56,495 nucleotides of DNA. It comes from an uncultured Merdimonas sp. (GTDB lineage Bacteria > Bacillota > Clostridia > Lachnospirales > Lachnospiraceae). Under the pieces are notes generated by a model, which worked only from the letters and a program-made list of their open reading frames with translations, had not been told where the DNA came from and did no database searches. The DNA lies in the NCBI GenBank assembly GCA_944375885.1, contig CALWBB010000003.1, positions 1 through 56,495 of the forward strand, in the 5' to 3' direction. The first letter of the stretch is position 1, and each line of letters starts with the position of its first letter. Position numbers and translations under genes: made by a program. Positions 34,865 to 42,924 of the stretch are shown here, piece by piece.

Positions 34865-35365
34865 ATGCCTGCTGAAAAATTTGTCACCAAGTATGTTAAG
34901 GAAGCTGGTTTCACCCCAATCCCGGACCGCGCTATTATCGTCACCTACGCTCCCGCCAATAAGAGCGAGCGGATCGCCAGGCTCTTTTCTAACGAGTTTT
35001 TTGCCCTGCAGATGTGCCAGGACTCCCTGGTGCTGCTTCCCTTCGGCCGAATGTCCTTTATGCTGAAAAAGGACGTGGCCCTGGAAATTCCCTACAAGAC
35101 CATTCATAAGGTGGAGATTAAGGAGGACATGCTCAACTGGCGCATCGAGCTGGACACCGACAAGGGACGGATCGCCCTGTCCGCCCAGCAGAAGGAGCTG
35201 AGCGAGTGGCGCCATTCCGGCACGCTGTCCGTGGGCATGAGCGGCTTGGGCTCCGGTATCCTGGGCTCTGGCCCGCTGAAGATCGCCAACTGGCACAGGG
35301 CCAACCTGGACGCTACTCTGGCGGCCCTGAAGGCCCTGCCCGGAAGAAAGGAGGAGATCGCATGA
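34865..35365 (+). CDS. Hypothetical PH-like domain protein
   Basis: A protein of 166 residues with no signal peptide or membrane segment. The alternating strands (RAIIVTY, SLVLLPFGRMSF, HKVEIKEDMLNWRIELDT) suggest a PH-like beta barrel, but I do not recognise the family. A glycine-rich stretch (VGMSGLGSGILGSG) lies near residue 125. AAGGAGATGTCTGTT precedes the ATG at 34865. It is the first gene behind the predicted LytTR sites and overlaps the DUF3267 gene by four bases. Confidence 0.7.
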   Translation: MPAEKFVTKYVKEAGFTPIPDRAIIVTYAPANKSERIARLFSNEFFALQMCQDSLVLLPFGRMSFMLKKDVALEIPYKTIHKVEIKEDMLNWRIELDTDKGRIALSAQQKELSEWRHSGTLSVGMSGLGSGILGSGPLKIANWHRANLDATLAALKALPGRKEEIA

Positions 35366-35934
35366 ACCTGGAAGCCTTCACGGCCCAGGGCTGGCGGGCA
35401 CAGCGCCATACCCTGACCGCCGCCCAGACCTATCTGTGGGGGAGTCTGTCCGCCCTTCCCTTCGTGTTGCTGGCCGGGGGACTGTACCGGATGCTCCTCT
35501 TTCGCCGGGCTGTGCTGCTGGAGCACACCGGCCTCATCCTGCTGGCGGTTATCGTGATCAGCGTGCCTCTGCACGAAGCTCTGCATGGCCTTGGCTGGAA
35601 GCTGGCCGGCCGGCTGCAAAAGGGCGATGTGGCCTTTTTCCTCCGCGGCGGCATTCCCATGTGCGCCTGCCGGACGGTTCTCCCTGCCAAAGCCTATCTG
35701 ATAGGCACGCTTCTTCCTTTCCTTGTCCTGGGCGGCGGCAGCTTTTTGCTTCTGTTTCTCTTTCCCGGCACAGTATCGGTGCTGGCGGCGCTTGTGAACC
35801 TGATGCTTCCTGGCGCGGATCTGGAAATTTCCTGGCGTGTGCTGAAAAGCGAAGCGGCTTTGATTGCGGACAGCCCGGATGGAGCCGGATTTATCGGGCT
35901 GGTAAGAGGTGGGGAAAATGTTAAAAACCTTTGA
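35362..35934 (+). CDS. DUF3267 putative membrane metalloprotease
   Basis: A protein of 190 residues with about four hydrophobic helices. HEALH (an HExxH zinc motif) lies at about residue 73, after the second helix, as is typical of DUF3267 proteins, which are predicted zincins. RRGGIPMCAC-like sequence follows. It is translationally coupled (ATGA) to the PH-like gene. In the context of a LytTR system it may process or respond to an envelope or peptide target; this is inference. Confidence 0.82.
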   Translation: MNLEAFTAQGWRAQRHTLTAAQTYLWGSLSALPFVLLAGGLYRMLLFRRAVLLEHTGLILLAVIVISVPLHEALHGLGWKLAGRLQKGDVAFFLRGGIPMCACRTVLPAKAYLIGTLLPFLVLGGGSFLLLFLFPGTVSVLAALVNLMLPGADLEISWRVLKSEAALIADSPDGAGFIGLVRGGENVKNL

Positions 35935-36104
35935 GAAAATAACATCTTTCTACTGGATCATGGGAAGGATTTGTGCTATGCTAAAGTGGATAGCGATTGC
36001 AGGGCCATATCGTGTTTTTTCTGCGTTCATACATAGGCTGAAGAGGGTAAAAACAGATAAGGAAAAGGCTCGCGAATCATTATGATATTAAGGAAGGTGA
36101 GCAA

Positions 36105-38066
36105 TTGGAGAACTATACCAAGTACAGGCTGAAAGATAAAGAGGAACTGGTGTCGTTATTGGCCGGTAAGGACAACCTGTTCATCATTGCCTGTAACAAA
36201 TGCTTCAAAGAATTTGAGACGGTTGACGAACCGGAGTGCGCTGAATTTGAGAAGCTTGCCGCAGAGAACGGCAAGACGGTTACGGGAAGCGCGAGGGTAG
36301 ACTTCCTCTGCAACAAGACGCAGACGGAGAAGAAGCTTCAGGATATGCTCCCGGAGGGCACGGAGAATGTCATCGTGATTTCCTGTGGACTGGGTATCCA
36401 GACTGTGGCGGATCTGGCAGGAAAACCCGTATATGCGGCCAGCAATTCCCTGAATTACAGAGGAAAGCACGGCATGGCGCTGACAGAGCGCAAGTGCGAC
36501 GCCTGCGCCCAGTGTTACCTGAATGTGACCGGCGGCATCTGCCCCATCGTGGACTGCTCCAAGAGCCTGGTGAACGGCCAGTGCGGCGGCGCGAAGGACG
36601 GCAAGTGCGAAGTAGATGAAAGCAGAGACTGCGCCTGGGAGAAGATCTACCAGAGACTCAAAGCCCAGGGACGTCTGGAGGAGTTTTTAAATCAGCCGGT
36701 ACAGCTGCGCGATTACTCTAAGGTAAGCCATAAGTTTGTCAATGATTATGTAAAGTCCATCCGCGAGAACCGTCTGGACGGCTACTATGGCGGTGTTCAT
36801 CCCACAGAGCGCAAGGAGCGCACCGAGCACCTGGCGCTTAAGAGTTTCCCGGATCCGGCGGAGGTCGTGATTCCCCTTTCCATGCACGCAGGCGCTCCTG
36901 CAAATCCTGTGGTGCAGGTGGGAGATACGGTCAAGGTGGGACAGAAGATCGGCGAGCCGGCGGCCTTTATCAGCGCCCCGGTACATTCCAGCGTGAGTGG
37001 AACGGTGACCGCCATCGAAGAGCGCGGACATGCCACCAGAGGCACCTGCCTGTCTGTGGTGATTAAATCGGATGGAAAGAACACCCTGGACGAGTCCGTA
37101 AAGCCCCACAAGTCCCTGGAGGAGCTGACTCCGGACGAGATTGTGGAGATTGTAAAAGAGGCTGGAATCGTCGGCATGGGCGGCGCGGGCTTCCCCACGT
37201 CTGTGAAGTTAAAGCCTGCCAAGCCGGTGGATACCATCCTTCTGAACGGCTGCGAGTGCGAGCCGCTTCTGACGGCGGATCACAGAGTGCTTCTGGAGTT
37301 CGCGGATGACGTGATTTACGGTCTGAAGGCGATTCTGAAGGCCGTGGGCGCCGAGAAGGGTGTGATTGTCATCGAGGATAACAAGCCGGACGCTATCGAG
37401 CTGATGAAGGAAAAGACCGCGGCTCTGGAAAATATCGAAGTGGTTGTGGCGAAGACGAAATATCCCCAGGGCGCTGAGAAAATGCTTATCAAGCGCGTGA
37501 CGGGAAGAAAGGTTCCCAGCGGCGGCCTGCCGGCGGATGTGGGCTGCGTTGTGAGCAACATCAGCACCACCAAGGCCATTTCCGACGCCATCCAGAAGGG
37601 CCTGCCCCTGATCGAGCGTGTGGTGACTGTGACCGGCGAGCATGTGAAGAACCCGGGCAACTTTATCGTAAAGATTGGTACGAATACCGGAGATCTGCTG
37701 AACTACTGTGACGCGGAGCTCGGAGAGGATATCACCGTCAAGGCCGGCGGCCCGATGATGGGCTTCGTGCTTTCGGATGTGAACGTGCCGATCATGAAGG
37801 GCTCCAACGGCATCATCGCCGTAGACACCGATCACACGGTGGAGCAGCCCTGTATCAAGTGCGGCCGCTGCATGGACGTATGTCCCATGGAGCTGTCCCC
37901 GCTGTATTTCGCGAAATACGCGGATGAGGAGAACTGGCAGGGCATGAAGGAGAAGAATGTCATGGACTGCGTAGAGTGCAGGTGCTGTGAGTATATCTGC
38001 TCCTCCAAGATTCCGCTGGTTACGAAGATTAAGGCCGGAAAAGCGGCGGTAAGGGGGATGAAGTAA
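36105..38066 (+). CDS. RnfC2-like electron-transfer subunit with N-terminal MetV-like domain
   Basis: A 653-residue protein. Residues 1 to about 205 match the stand-alone MetV encoded next: CNKC near 30, then CDACAQC at 131-137 and KSLVNGQCGGAKDGKCEV. From about 225 an RnfC-type NADH:ferredoxin module follows (GYYGGVHPTERKERT, GMGGAGFPT, two cluster motifs CIKCGRCMDVCP and CVECRCCEYIC). In Acetobacterium woodii MetF, MetV and RnfC2 form the methylene-THF reductase that takes electrons from NADH. The start is TTG after GGAAGGTGAGCAA; no ATG fits. Its metV and metF partners follow directly. Confidence 0.9.
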   Translation: MENYTKYRLKDKEELVSLLAGKDNLFIIACNKCFKEFETVDEPECAEFEKLAAENGKTVTGSARVDFLCNKTQTEKKLQDMLPEGTENVIVISCGLGIQTVADLAGKPVYAASNSLNYRGKHGMALTERKCDACAQCYLNVTGGICPIVDCSKSLVNGQCGGAKDGKCEVDESRDCAWEKIYQRLKAQGRLEEFLNQPVQLRDYSKVSHKFVNDYVKSIRENRLDGYYGGVHPTERKERTEHLALKSFPDPAEVVIPLSMHAGAPANPVVQVGDTVKVGQKIGEPAAFISAPVHSSVSGTVTAIEERGHATRGTCLSVVIKSDGKNTLDESVKPHKSLEELTPDEIVEIVKEAGIVGMGGAGFPTSVKLKPAKPVDTILLNGCECEPLLTADHRVLLEFADDVIYGLKAILKAVGAEKGVIVIEDNKPDAIELMKEKTAALENIEVVVAKTKYPQGAEKMLIKRVTGRKVPSGGLPADVGCVVSNISTTKAISDAIQKGLPLIERVVTVTGEHVKNPGNFIVKIGTNTGDLLNYCDAELGEDITVKAGGPMMGFVLSDVNVPIMKGSNGIIAVDTDHTVEQPCIKCGRCMDVCPMELSPLYFAKYADEENWQGMKEKNVMDCVECRCCEYICSSKIPLVTKIKAGKAAVRGMK

Positions 38067-38067
38067 T

Positions 38068-38691
38068 ATGTTGATTACAGAAATGAAAGCAAAAGAAACC
38101 CTTGCGTCGCTGACAGACGGAAAGAAGGTCTTTATCATCAACTGCGAGGGCTGCAAGGAGGTTCATTTCCCGGGAAAAGAGGCAAAGGAGTTCCAGAAGG
38201 AGCTTTCCGAGGCCGGAAGCGTGACGGGAAGCATCACCACAGATTATATCTGCAACCCGGACAATATGAAGCTTCGCCTGTCGAAGCATATGGCTGAGAT
38301 CGAGGCTGCCGACGCGGTGCTGGTATTCTCCTGCGGCGTGGGCGTGCAGACCATCTCCGCTTACCTGGAGGACAAGCCGGTCTACGCGGCCTGCGACACC
38401 TATCCGCTGCCGGGCTTCCAGGGCGTGACCCCGCTGGAGTATGAGTGCGACCAGTGCGGCGAGTGCTGGCTGAACCTGACCGGAGGCATCTGCCCCATCA
38501 CGGCCTGTTCCAAGAGCCTGGTGAACGGCCAGTGCGGCGGCGCCAAGAACGGCATGTGCGAGGTGGACAATACCATGGAGTGCGGCTGGGAGCGCATCCA
38601 TCGGCGGCTGGCGCAGATCGGACGTCTGGACGCGCTGAAGAGCCCGGTACGGGTCCGTAATTTTGCGACGGATGACGAGGTTTCCAAATAG
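38068..38691 (+). CDS. metV: MetV, small subunit of methylenetetrahydrofolate reductase
   Basis: A 207-residue cysteine-rich protein of the MTHFR C-terminal-like family. CEGC near residue 26, CDQCGEC near 129 and GICPITACSKSLVNGQCGGA hold iron-sulfur or zinc sites. It starts one base after the rnfC2-like stop, so the genes are coupled. MetV passes electrons to the flavin of MetF in acetogen enzymes. It is strongly similar to the first 205 residues of the preceding protein, implying duplication within the operon. Confidence 0.9.
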   Translation: MLITEMKAKETLASLTDGKKVFIINCEGCKEVHFPGKEAKEFQKELSEAGSVTGSITTDYICNPDNMKLRLSKHMAEIEAADAVLVFSCGVGVQTISAYLEDKPVYAACDTYPLPGFQGVTPLEYECDQCGECWLNLTGGICPITACSKSLVNGQCGGAKNGMCEVDNTMECGWERIHRRLAQIGRLDALKSPVRVRNFATDDEVSK

Positions 38692-38722
38692 AAAATATTG
38701 ATGATTATAGGAGCGATGTAAA

Positions 38723-39601
38723 ATGAAAATTACGGAGTTATTTGAGCGTGGTGAATTTGTTGTTTCTGCGGAAGTAGGACCGCCCAAGGGCTGCCATGTG
38801 GAGCAGCTTCTGGAGGAAGCGAAGACATACTTAAGCGGCGTGCACGCCGTGAACGTGACGGACAACCAGTCTTCCGTTATGCGTCTGGGTTCCCTTGCCA
38901 TGTGCAAGGCCTTAAAGGACGAGGGACTCAATCCCATTTTCCAGCTGGCCTGCCGCGACCGCAACCGTATCGCGCTGGAGTCTGACCTGTTAAGCGCCGC
39001 CATGTTCGGCATTGACAATGTGCTCTGCCTGACAGGCGACCACACCAAGCTGGGCGATCATCCCCAGGCGAAGCCGGTCTTCGATCTGGATTCCGTATCC
39101 CTGCTTCACACCGTAGCGAAGCTGGAGGAAGGCGAGGATCTGGGCGGAAACAAGCTGGTAGGCGAGCCGCCGAAGTTTGCCAAGGGCGCGGTCGTGTCTC
39201 CCTGCAGCGATTCCGTAGACGCGCAGCTGGCGAAGATGGAGAGAAAGGTAGCCGCAGGCGCCGAGTATTTCCAGACCCAGGCAGTCTTCGAGCCGGAGAA
39301 GTTTATCAAATTCATGGAGAAGGCGAAGCAGTTTGGCAAGCCGGTTCAGGTAGGCATCATCATCCCGAAGTCTGCGGGCATGGTGCGGTTCATGAACAAT
39401 AACGTGGCCGGCATCCATGTACCGGACGAGATGATCGAGGAGCTGAAGAAGGATCCGGAGAAGACCAAGGCAGGCGTCACCGGCGTGGAGATCGCCGCCC
39501 GCATCATCAAGGAGTGCAAACCCTACTGCCAGGGCGTACATATCATGGCCCTTGGCTGGGAGTCCAAGGTGCCGGCCCTTCTGGAGGCAGCCGGAATCTA
39601 A
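38723..39601 (+). CDS. metF: Methylenetetrahydrofolate reductase catalytic subunit
   Basis: A 292-residue TIM-barrel flavoprotein that reduces 5,10-methylene- to 5-methyl-tetrahydrofolate. VSAEVGPPKG, VNVTDNQSSVMR and GDHTKLGDH are family segments. The methyl-folate feeds methionine synthesis or, in acetogens, the methyl branch of the Wood-Ljungdahl pathway. Other pathway genes are not in the window. It lies 31 bases after metV with GGAGCG upstream. Confidence 0.95.
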   Translation: MKITELFERGEFVVSAEVGPPKGCHVEQLLEEAKTYLSGVHAVNVTDNQSSVMRLGSLAMCKALKDEGLNPIFQLACRDRNRIALESDLLSAAMFGIDNVLCLTGDHTKLGDHPQAKPVFDLDSVSLLHTVAKLEEGEDLGGNKLVGEPPKFAKGAVVSPCSDSVDAQLAKMERKVAAGAEYFQTQAVFEPEKFIKFMEKAKQFGKPVQVGIIIPKSAGMVRFMNNNVAGIHVPDEMIEELKKDPEKTKAGVTGVEIAARIIKECKPYCQGVHIMALGWESKVPALLEAAGI

Positions 39602-39650
39602 ACCGGGTAAACCGGAGGAAATGGAAAAAACGGGGACGGATATCCCTTGT

Positions 39651-39745
39651 CACCCCACCCACATAAGCAGCAGTCTCAGCTCCGTAAGGAGCGGGACGGG
39701 AACGGAAGTTTCGAAGAGGCGGCAAGTGCGCATGTGGGTGGGGTG
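39651..39745 (+). ncRNA. Candidate structured RNA or compound hairpin after metF
   Basis: Perfect 14-base arms (39651-39664 and 39732-39745, CACCCCACCCACAT) close a 95-base structure. An inner hairpin GCTCC-GTAA-GGAGC at 39679-39692 has a GNRA-class loop. No known RNA family was recognised. It may be a small RNA, a processed 3' region of the metF message or a DNA-level element. Confidence 0.35.
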
Positions 39746-39770
39746 GCTGTGAATAATAAGAACAGAAAGA

Positions 39771-39837
39771 AACGAAAAAGAGTACCGGATCCGGGCGGCA
39801 AAAAGCCTGGGTTCGGTGCTTTTTCGTTCCGTTTTTT
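39771..39837 (+). terminator. Terminator downstream of the metF locus
   Basis: AACGAAAAAG pairs with CTTTTTCGTT around an inner imperfect stem ending in GGGC/GCCT, and GTTTTTTC follows. Confidence 0.8.
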
Positions 39838-39845
39838 CAGAGATG

Positions 39846-39984
39846 TGATATAATGCCGATAGACATTATATCCGCGCTGCCCCGGGACGCCCGGAGGGCG
39901 GCAGATTTCCCTGCCGGGGCATGCGCATCCAAAGCGGAGCGTTCATGTCCAGAGGACATGATATAATGCGGATAGGACATTATA
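39846..39984 (+). promoter_or_regulatory. Duplicated palindrome with extended -10 boxes before the zinc-finger gene
   Basis: TATAATG-N8-CATTATA (39849-39870) and TATAATG-N9-CATTATA (39962-39984) recur 113 bases apart. Each is preceded by TGA, giving an extended -10 (TGATATAAT). Between them lie inverted GCCCCGG/CCGGGGC segments and a CATGTCC/GGACATG hairpin. The second copy is 15 bases before the start codon, so it may be operator and promoter at once. Confidence 0.5.
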
Positions 39985-39999
39985 ACAGGAGGGAAGGAA

Positions 40000-40791
40000 A
40001 TGGCTGTACAAACGAAAGGCTTCTGTAAATACTGCGGCAGAGCATTCACGCGCGGCGGAATGCTGCGGCATCTGGAAAGCTGTAAGGAGCGGGCTATAGC
40101 CTTAGAAGCAGAGAGAGGAAAACGGAAAGCCGGATATTTTCAGCTGGTTCTCACGGGACGGTATAGGAAGGACTACTGGCTGATTATTGAAATGCGCGAT
40201 TCGGCGATGCTGGAGGAGCTGGATCAGTTTATTCGAGACATCTGGGTAGAATGCTGTGGCCATATGAGCTGTTTTAAGATTCATGGAAAGCAGTATGAAC
40301 CTTCGCGCATGTTTGGAGATAGCTGGGGATACAGGGCGGAAAGTATGAGGATCAGCTTGAGTAAAGTGCTTTCTCCAGATATGGAATTTACTTATGAGTA
40401 TGATTACGGTTCTACTACGGAACTGGCGGTGAAGGTGGAGGGGTACCGTACGGGATTCTGGAAAGAAGAGGCAGTCACAATTCTTTCCAGGAATAACCCT
40501 CCGGAGATTCTGTGCAGCTGCTGCGGAAACAATTTGGCAGAGTGGGTGGATCCGCAGGGGTATTATGACGGGACGCCCTATTGGTGTGAGGAATGCCTTG
40601 AGGAGCAGTACGAAGATCCGGAAGAAGCACGGATCCTTCCGATCTGCAATTCTCCGAGAATGGGCGTCTGCGGATATGGAGGAAGCGAGATTTATCCAGA
40701 TCAGTTTGAACCGGATAAAAAATATGTAGTAAAGCTTAAAGCAAGGAAGAGGACTGGAACGGAAGAAACTGTAGGTAAAAAGAAGGAGTAG
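40000..40791 (+). CDS. Zinc-finger protein with pRiA4b ORF-3-like domain
   Basis: A 263-residue protein. An N-terminal C2HC finger (FCKYCGRAFTRGGMLRHLESC pattern) is followed by a domain resembling pRiA4b ORF-3/IS1096 passenger proteins at about 45-165 (KDYWLIIEMRD, LDQFIRDIWVECCGHMS, FTYEYDYGSTTELAVKVEGY). A second zinc-binding cluster (CSCCGNNL...YWCEECLEE) comes near 180-210. The ORF-3-like family has no settled function. AGGAGGGAAGGAA precedes the ATG. Base composition is lower in GC than the metF locus, consistent with transfer. Confidence 0.78.
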   Translation: MAVQTKGFCKYCGRAFTRGGMLRHLESCKERAIALEAERGKRKAGYFQLVLTGRYRKDYWLIIEMRDSAMLEELDQFIRDIWVECCGHMSCFKIHGKQYEPSRMFGDSWGYRAESMRISLSKVLSPDMEFTYEYDYGSTTELAVKVEGYRTGFWKEEAVTILSRNNPPEILCSCCGNNLAEWVDPQGYYDGTPYWCEECLEEQYEDPEEARILPICNSPRMGVCGYGGSEIYPDQFEPDKKYVVKLKARKRTGTEETVGKKKE

Positions 40792-40794
40792 ACA

Positions 40795-42463
40795 GTGAAT
40801 TTTAGAGAGTATATGGCGGCAGTGGATAAGAAAACCGGGCAGATGAATGAGGAGCAGCTGCGATCTTGGATTCATAATTATGCCCGCCAGCAGTCGGAAG
40901 GAGGCCGGGATAGTTTTCTTAAGAGCCTGGAGCTTCCGCCTGCCCGGGAGCAGGATGCCAGAGATTTAGAAAAGCTGAAAAAATGGCTGGAGGAGATGCG
41001 CCAGGAAAAGTATAAGCTGTTCTATAGCGAGTATGAGGATTAACAGCACTGGCTGCTGGGACGCTGACTGGATACAGGAGTATGAAGATCCAGACGGAAT
41101 TGGAGAAGTCATAGACTGGGCATATGAACTGGCCGGGAAGTGGGTATTTGAGAAAAAATATAAAGACGCAGAATTTATTTACAGCAGGCTGAATCAGATG
41201 CTGGTGTACGCGCGGGGCGGCGATGGTGATGTAATCGAGCTGGACGTAAGAGATTTGGAGGAGGAAGGGATTGTCAGCACAAATCTGGAAAAGGTGGCAG
41301 TTCTTACGATGTATACGCTGTATCAGACACATGCAAATATGAAAGAACGGGTGGAGGCCATATCCTTCTGCTTTCACTGGGAGCCAGCTCGAAAAATAGG
41401 AATTGGGGATATGCTGACGGCAGGACCAGAGGAGCTGCCGGATACGGAAGGTTTTTTGGAAGCATGGATTCCCTGGCTGGAAAAGCAGAATACTCCCAGG
41501 GATTTGGAACTTCTGGAGGATGCGGTTCTGTGCCGGGATGGAGAAAAAGGTCTGCTGACATATGCCCGTGAAAATGTCCGGGAGCATCCCTCTTTTATCC
41601 AAAAGGAGCTGCAGAAATTATTTGACCAGGCGGACTATCCGAAGGTCTTAAAGCTGGGCGCGGAAGCTGTGCGAAAGATGCACAGTGACTGGGAGATTCG
41701 GGGAAGAGTGGCAGAATTGGCATTTCGGGCGGCGAGACAGGCGGGGAACAGGGAGGCAGAACGGGAAATGCTGTTCTGCGCCTGCTGTTCCAGGCCAACG
41801 ATGATGAATGAGTTAAGATGGTTCGCAGAGGATGAGAAGGAGAAAGAAAAAACGCAGCTGCTGGTGGAGCGGGTAAAGCGTATAAAAGGCTGGCGGAAGA
41901 CGCCTTGTTCTTTTCGGGAAACCGATGAGAAGAGACGATATTATAGAAGCGGAAAAGAGGAAATGTTTGAGGAGCTTCTTCTGGGAAATTATACGAAGCT
42001 TTTGGAATGGTGTAGAAATCCGAAGGACTCCCAGGAATCGTCCTCTCTGCATCATCCAGCTGAGCTCGGAGAGCGCCTTCTTCTGCTTGGTCTGTACCGG
42101 GGAGAAGAGTTTGGAAAAGCCCTGCAGGCGCTGTGCGGCAGCCTGGCGGGTGACGCAGGTCTTTATGATGAAGAGAGGCGCGCGGAATTTCAGGATCTTA
42201 TTATAAAATGGAAAAAGAAAAATCCATTTCCGGTAGCTCAGCAGGCGGCCTGCGCGGCGTATCTGGAAAGAACGGTAGATATCCGAGTATGTGGGATCGT
42301 TTCCGAGCAGCGCAGAGAAAGCTACGCCAGGGCGGCGCTTTTGGCAGCGTCTCTGGGAGCGGTTCTGAAGAGCCTTGGAGACAGGAAAGATATCGTACAG
42401 CTATATCATAGAAAATTTCCCAATCACAGATTATTTCGGTCAGAACTGCGAAAATATGAATAA
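40795..42463 (+). pseudogene. Probable single gene split by a one-base frameshift
   Basis: Two frames abut: 40795-41043 (GTG start after AAGGAGTAGACA, 82 residues ending FYSEYED) and 41033-42463 (476 residues). Removing one A from the TTAAC at 41040-41044 would join them as SEYEDYSTGCWDADW, which reads naturally into QEYEDPDGIGEVIDWAYELA. The first part is helical and charged; the second looks like an alpha-helical repeat protein with several cysteines. I do not recognise a domain. It may be a true frameshift, a sequencing error, or two proteins translated by coupling through the ATG at 41033. Confidence 0.55.
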
Positions 42464-42487
42464 ACCTGTAATACCTACGGGGTTAGA

Positions 42488-42530
42488 GCGTCGGTGTACC
42501 AAGGGTGTATTTCCCTTTGTACATCGACGT
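42488..42530. repeat. Hairpin repeat C
   Basis: Two 18-base arms (42488-42505, 42513-42530) with few mismatches and a TGTATTT loop. It matches hairpin B (5092-5134) at 37 of 43 positions; most of the changes are C to T. Confidence 0.7.
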
Positions 42531-42573
42531 TATTATTATCAGGAACTTATTATCAGGAACCCTGCAGGCAAAA

Positions 42574-42654
42574 TGACAAGAAAAGTTGTCAAAAAGGTGT
42601 TGACAAATAAAGTTGTCAATGGTATGCTGTATTTGACAAGAAAAGTTGTCAAAT
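42574..42654 (+). promoter_or_regulatory. Promoter with three TTGACAA-N6-TTGTCAA operators
   Basis: Palindromes at 42574-42591, 42600-42619 and 42631-42654 share TGACAA and TTGTCA with a six-base spacer (GAAAAG, ATAAAG, GAAAAG). The second contains the -35 TTGACA (42600-42605), with TATGCT (42623-42628) 17 bases away, and the third covers the expected transcription start. This is a textbook autorepression layout for the downstream Xre gene. Confidence 0.8.
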
Positions 42655-42711
42655 TTCCATGGAAACGATTAAAAGAACCGAAATTATCAAAAGCAGCAGG
42701 GGGAATGCAGA

Positions 42712-42924
42712 TTGCCATTGATGAATTATTTGAAAGAACACCGATCCAGGCTGGGGATTAACCAGACGGAGCTGGGGAAGCTGGCGGGCGTGTCCAGGCA
42801 GACTATCAGCCTGATTGAGAGGGGGGATTATTCGCCGTCCGTCACGCTGGCCCTGAAGCTGGCCCGGATCTGCCAGGCCACAGTCGAAGATATTTTTGTG
42901 TATGAGGAGGATGATGAGAAATGA
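42712..42924 (+). CDS. Small Xre-type regulator (YgzD-like)
   Basis: A 70-residue helix-turn-helix protein (INQTELGKLAGVSRQTISLIE) ending in the family-typical ICQATVEDIFVYEEDD. The TTG at 42712 is preferred as start because AGGGGG lies eight bases upstream; an ATG three codons later is too distant from that site. It overlaps the DUF3169 gene (ATGA). It very probably binds the three operators upstream and represses its own operon. Confidence 0.88.
   Translation: MPLMNYLKEHRSRLGINQTELGKLAGVSRQTISLIERGDYSPSVTLALKLARICQATVEDIFVYEEDDEK

Noticed and set aside
42574..42654. CRISPR-like array
   Set aside because: The three repeats are short palindromes with no spacers of constant length and no cas genes; they fit operators.
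42375..42761. Plus-strand open frame of 128 codons upstream of the Xre gene
   Set aside because: It runs through hairpin C, the three operators and the promoter; its sequence reflects those repeats and not a protein.
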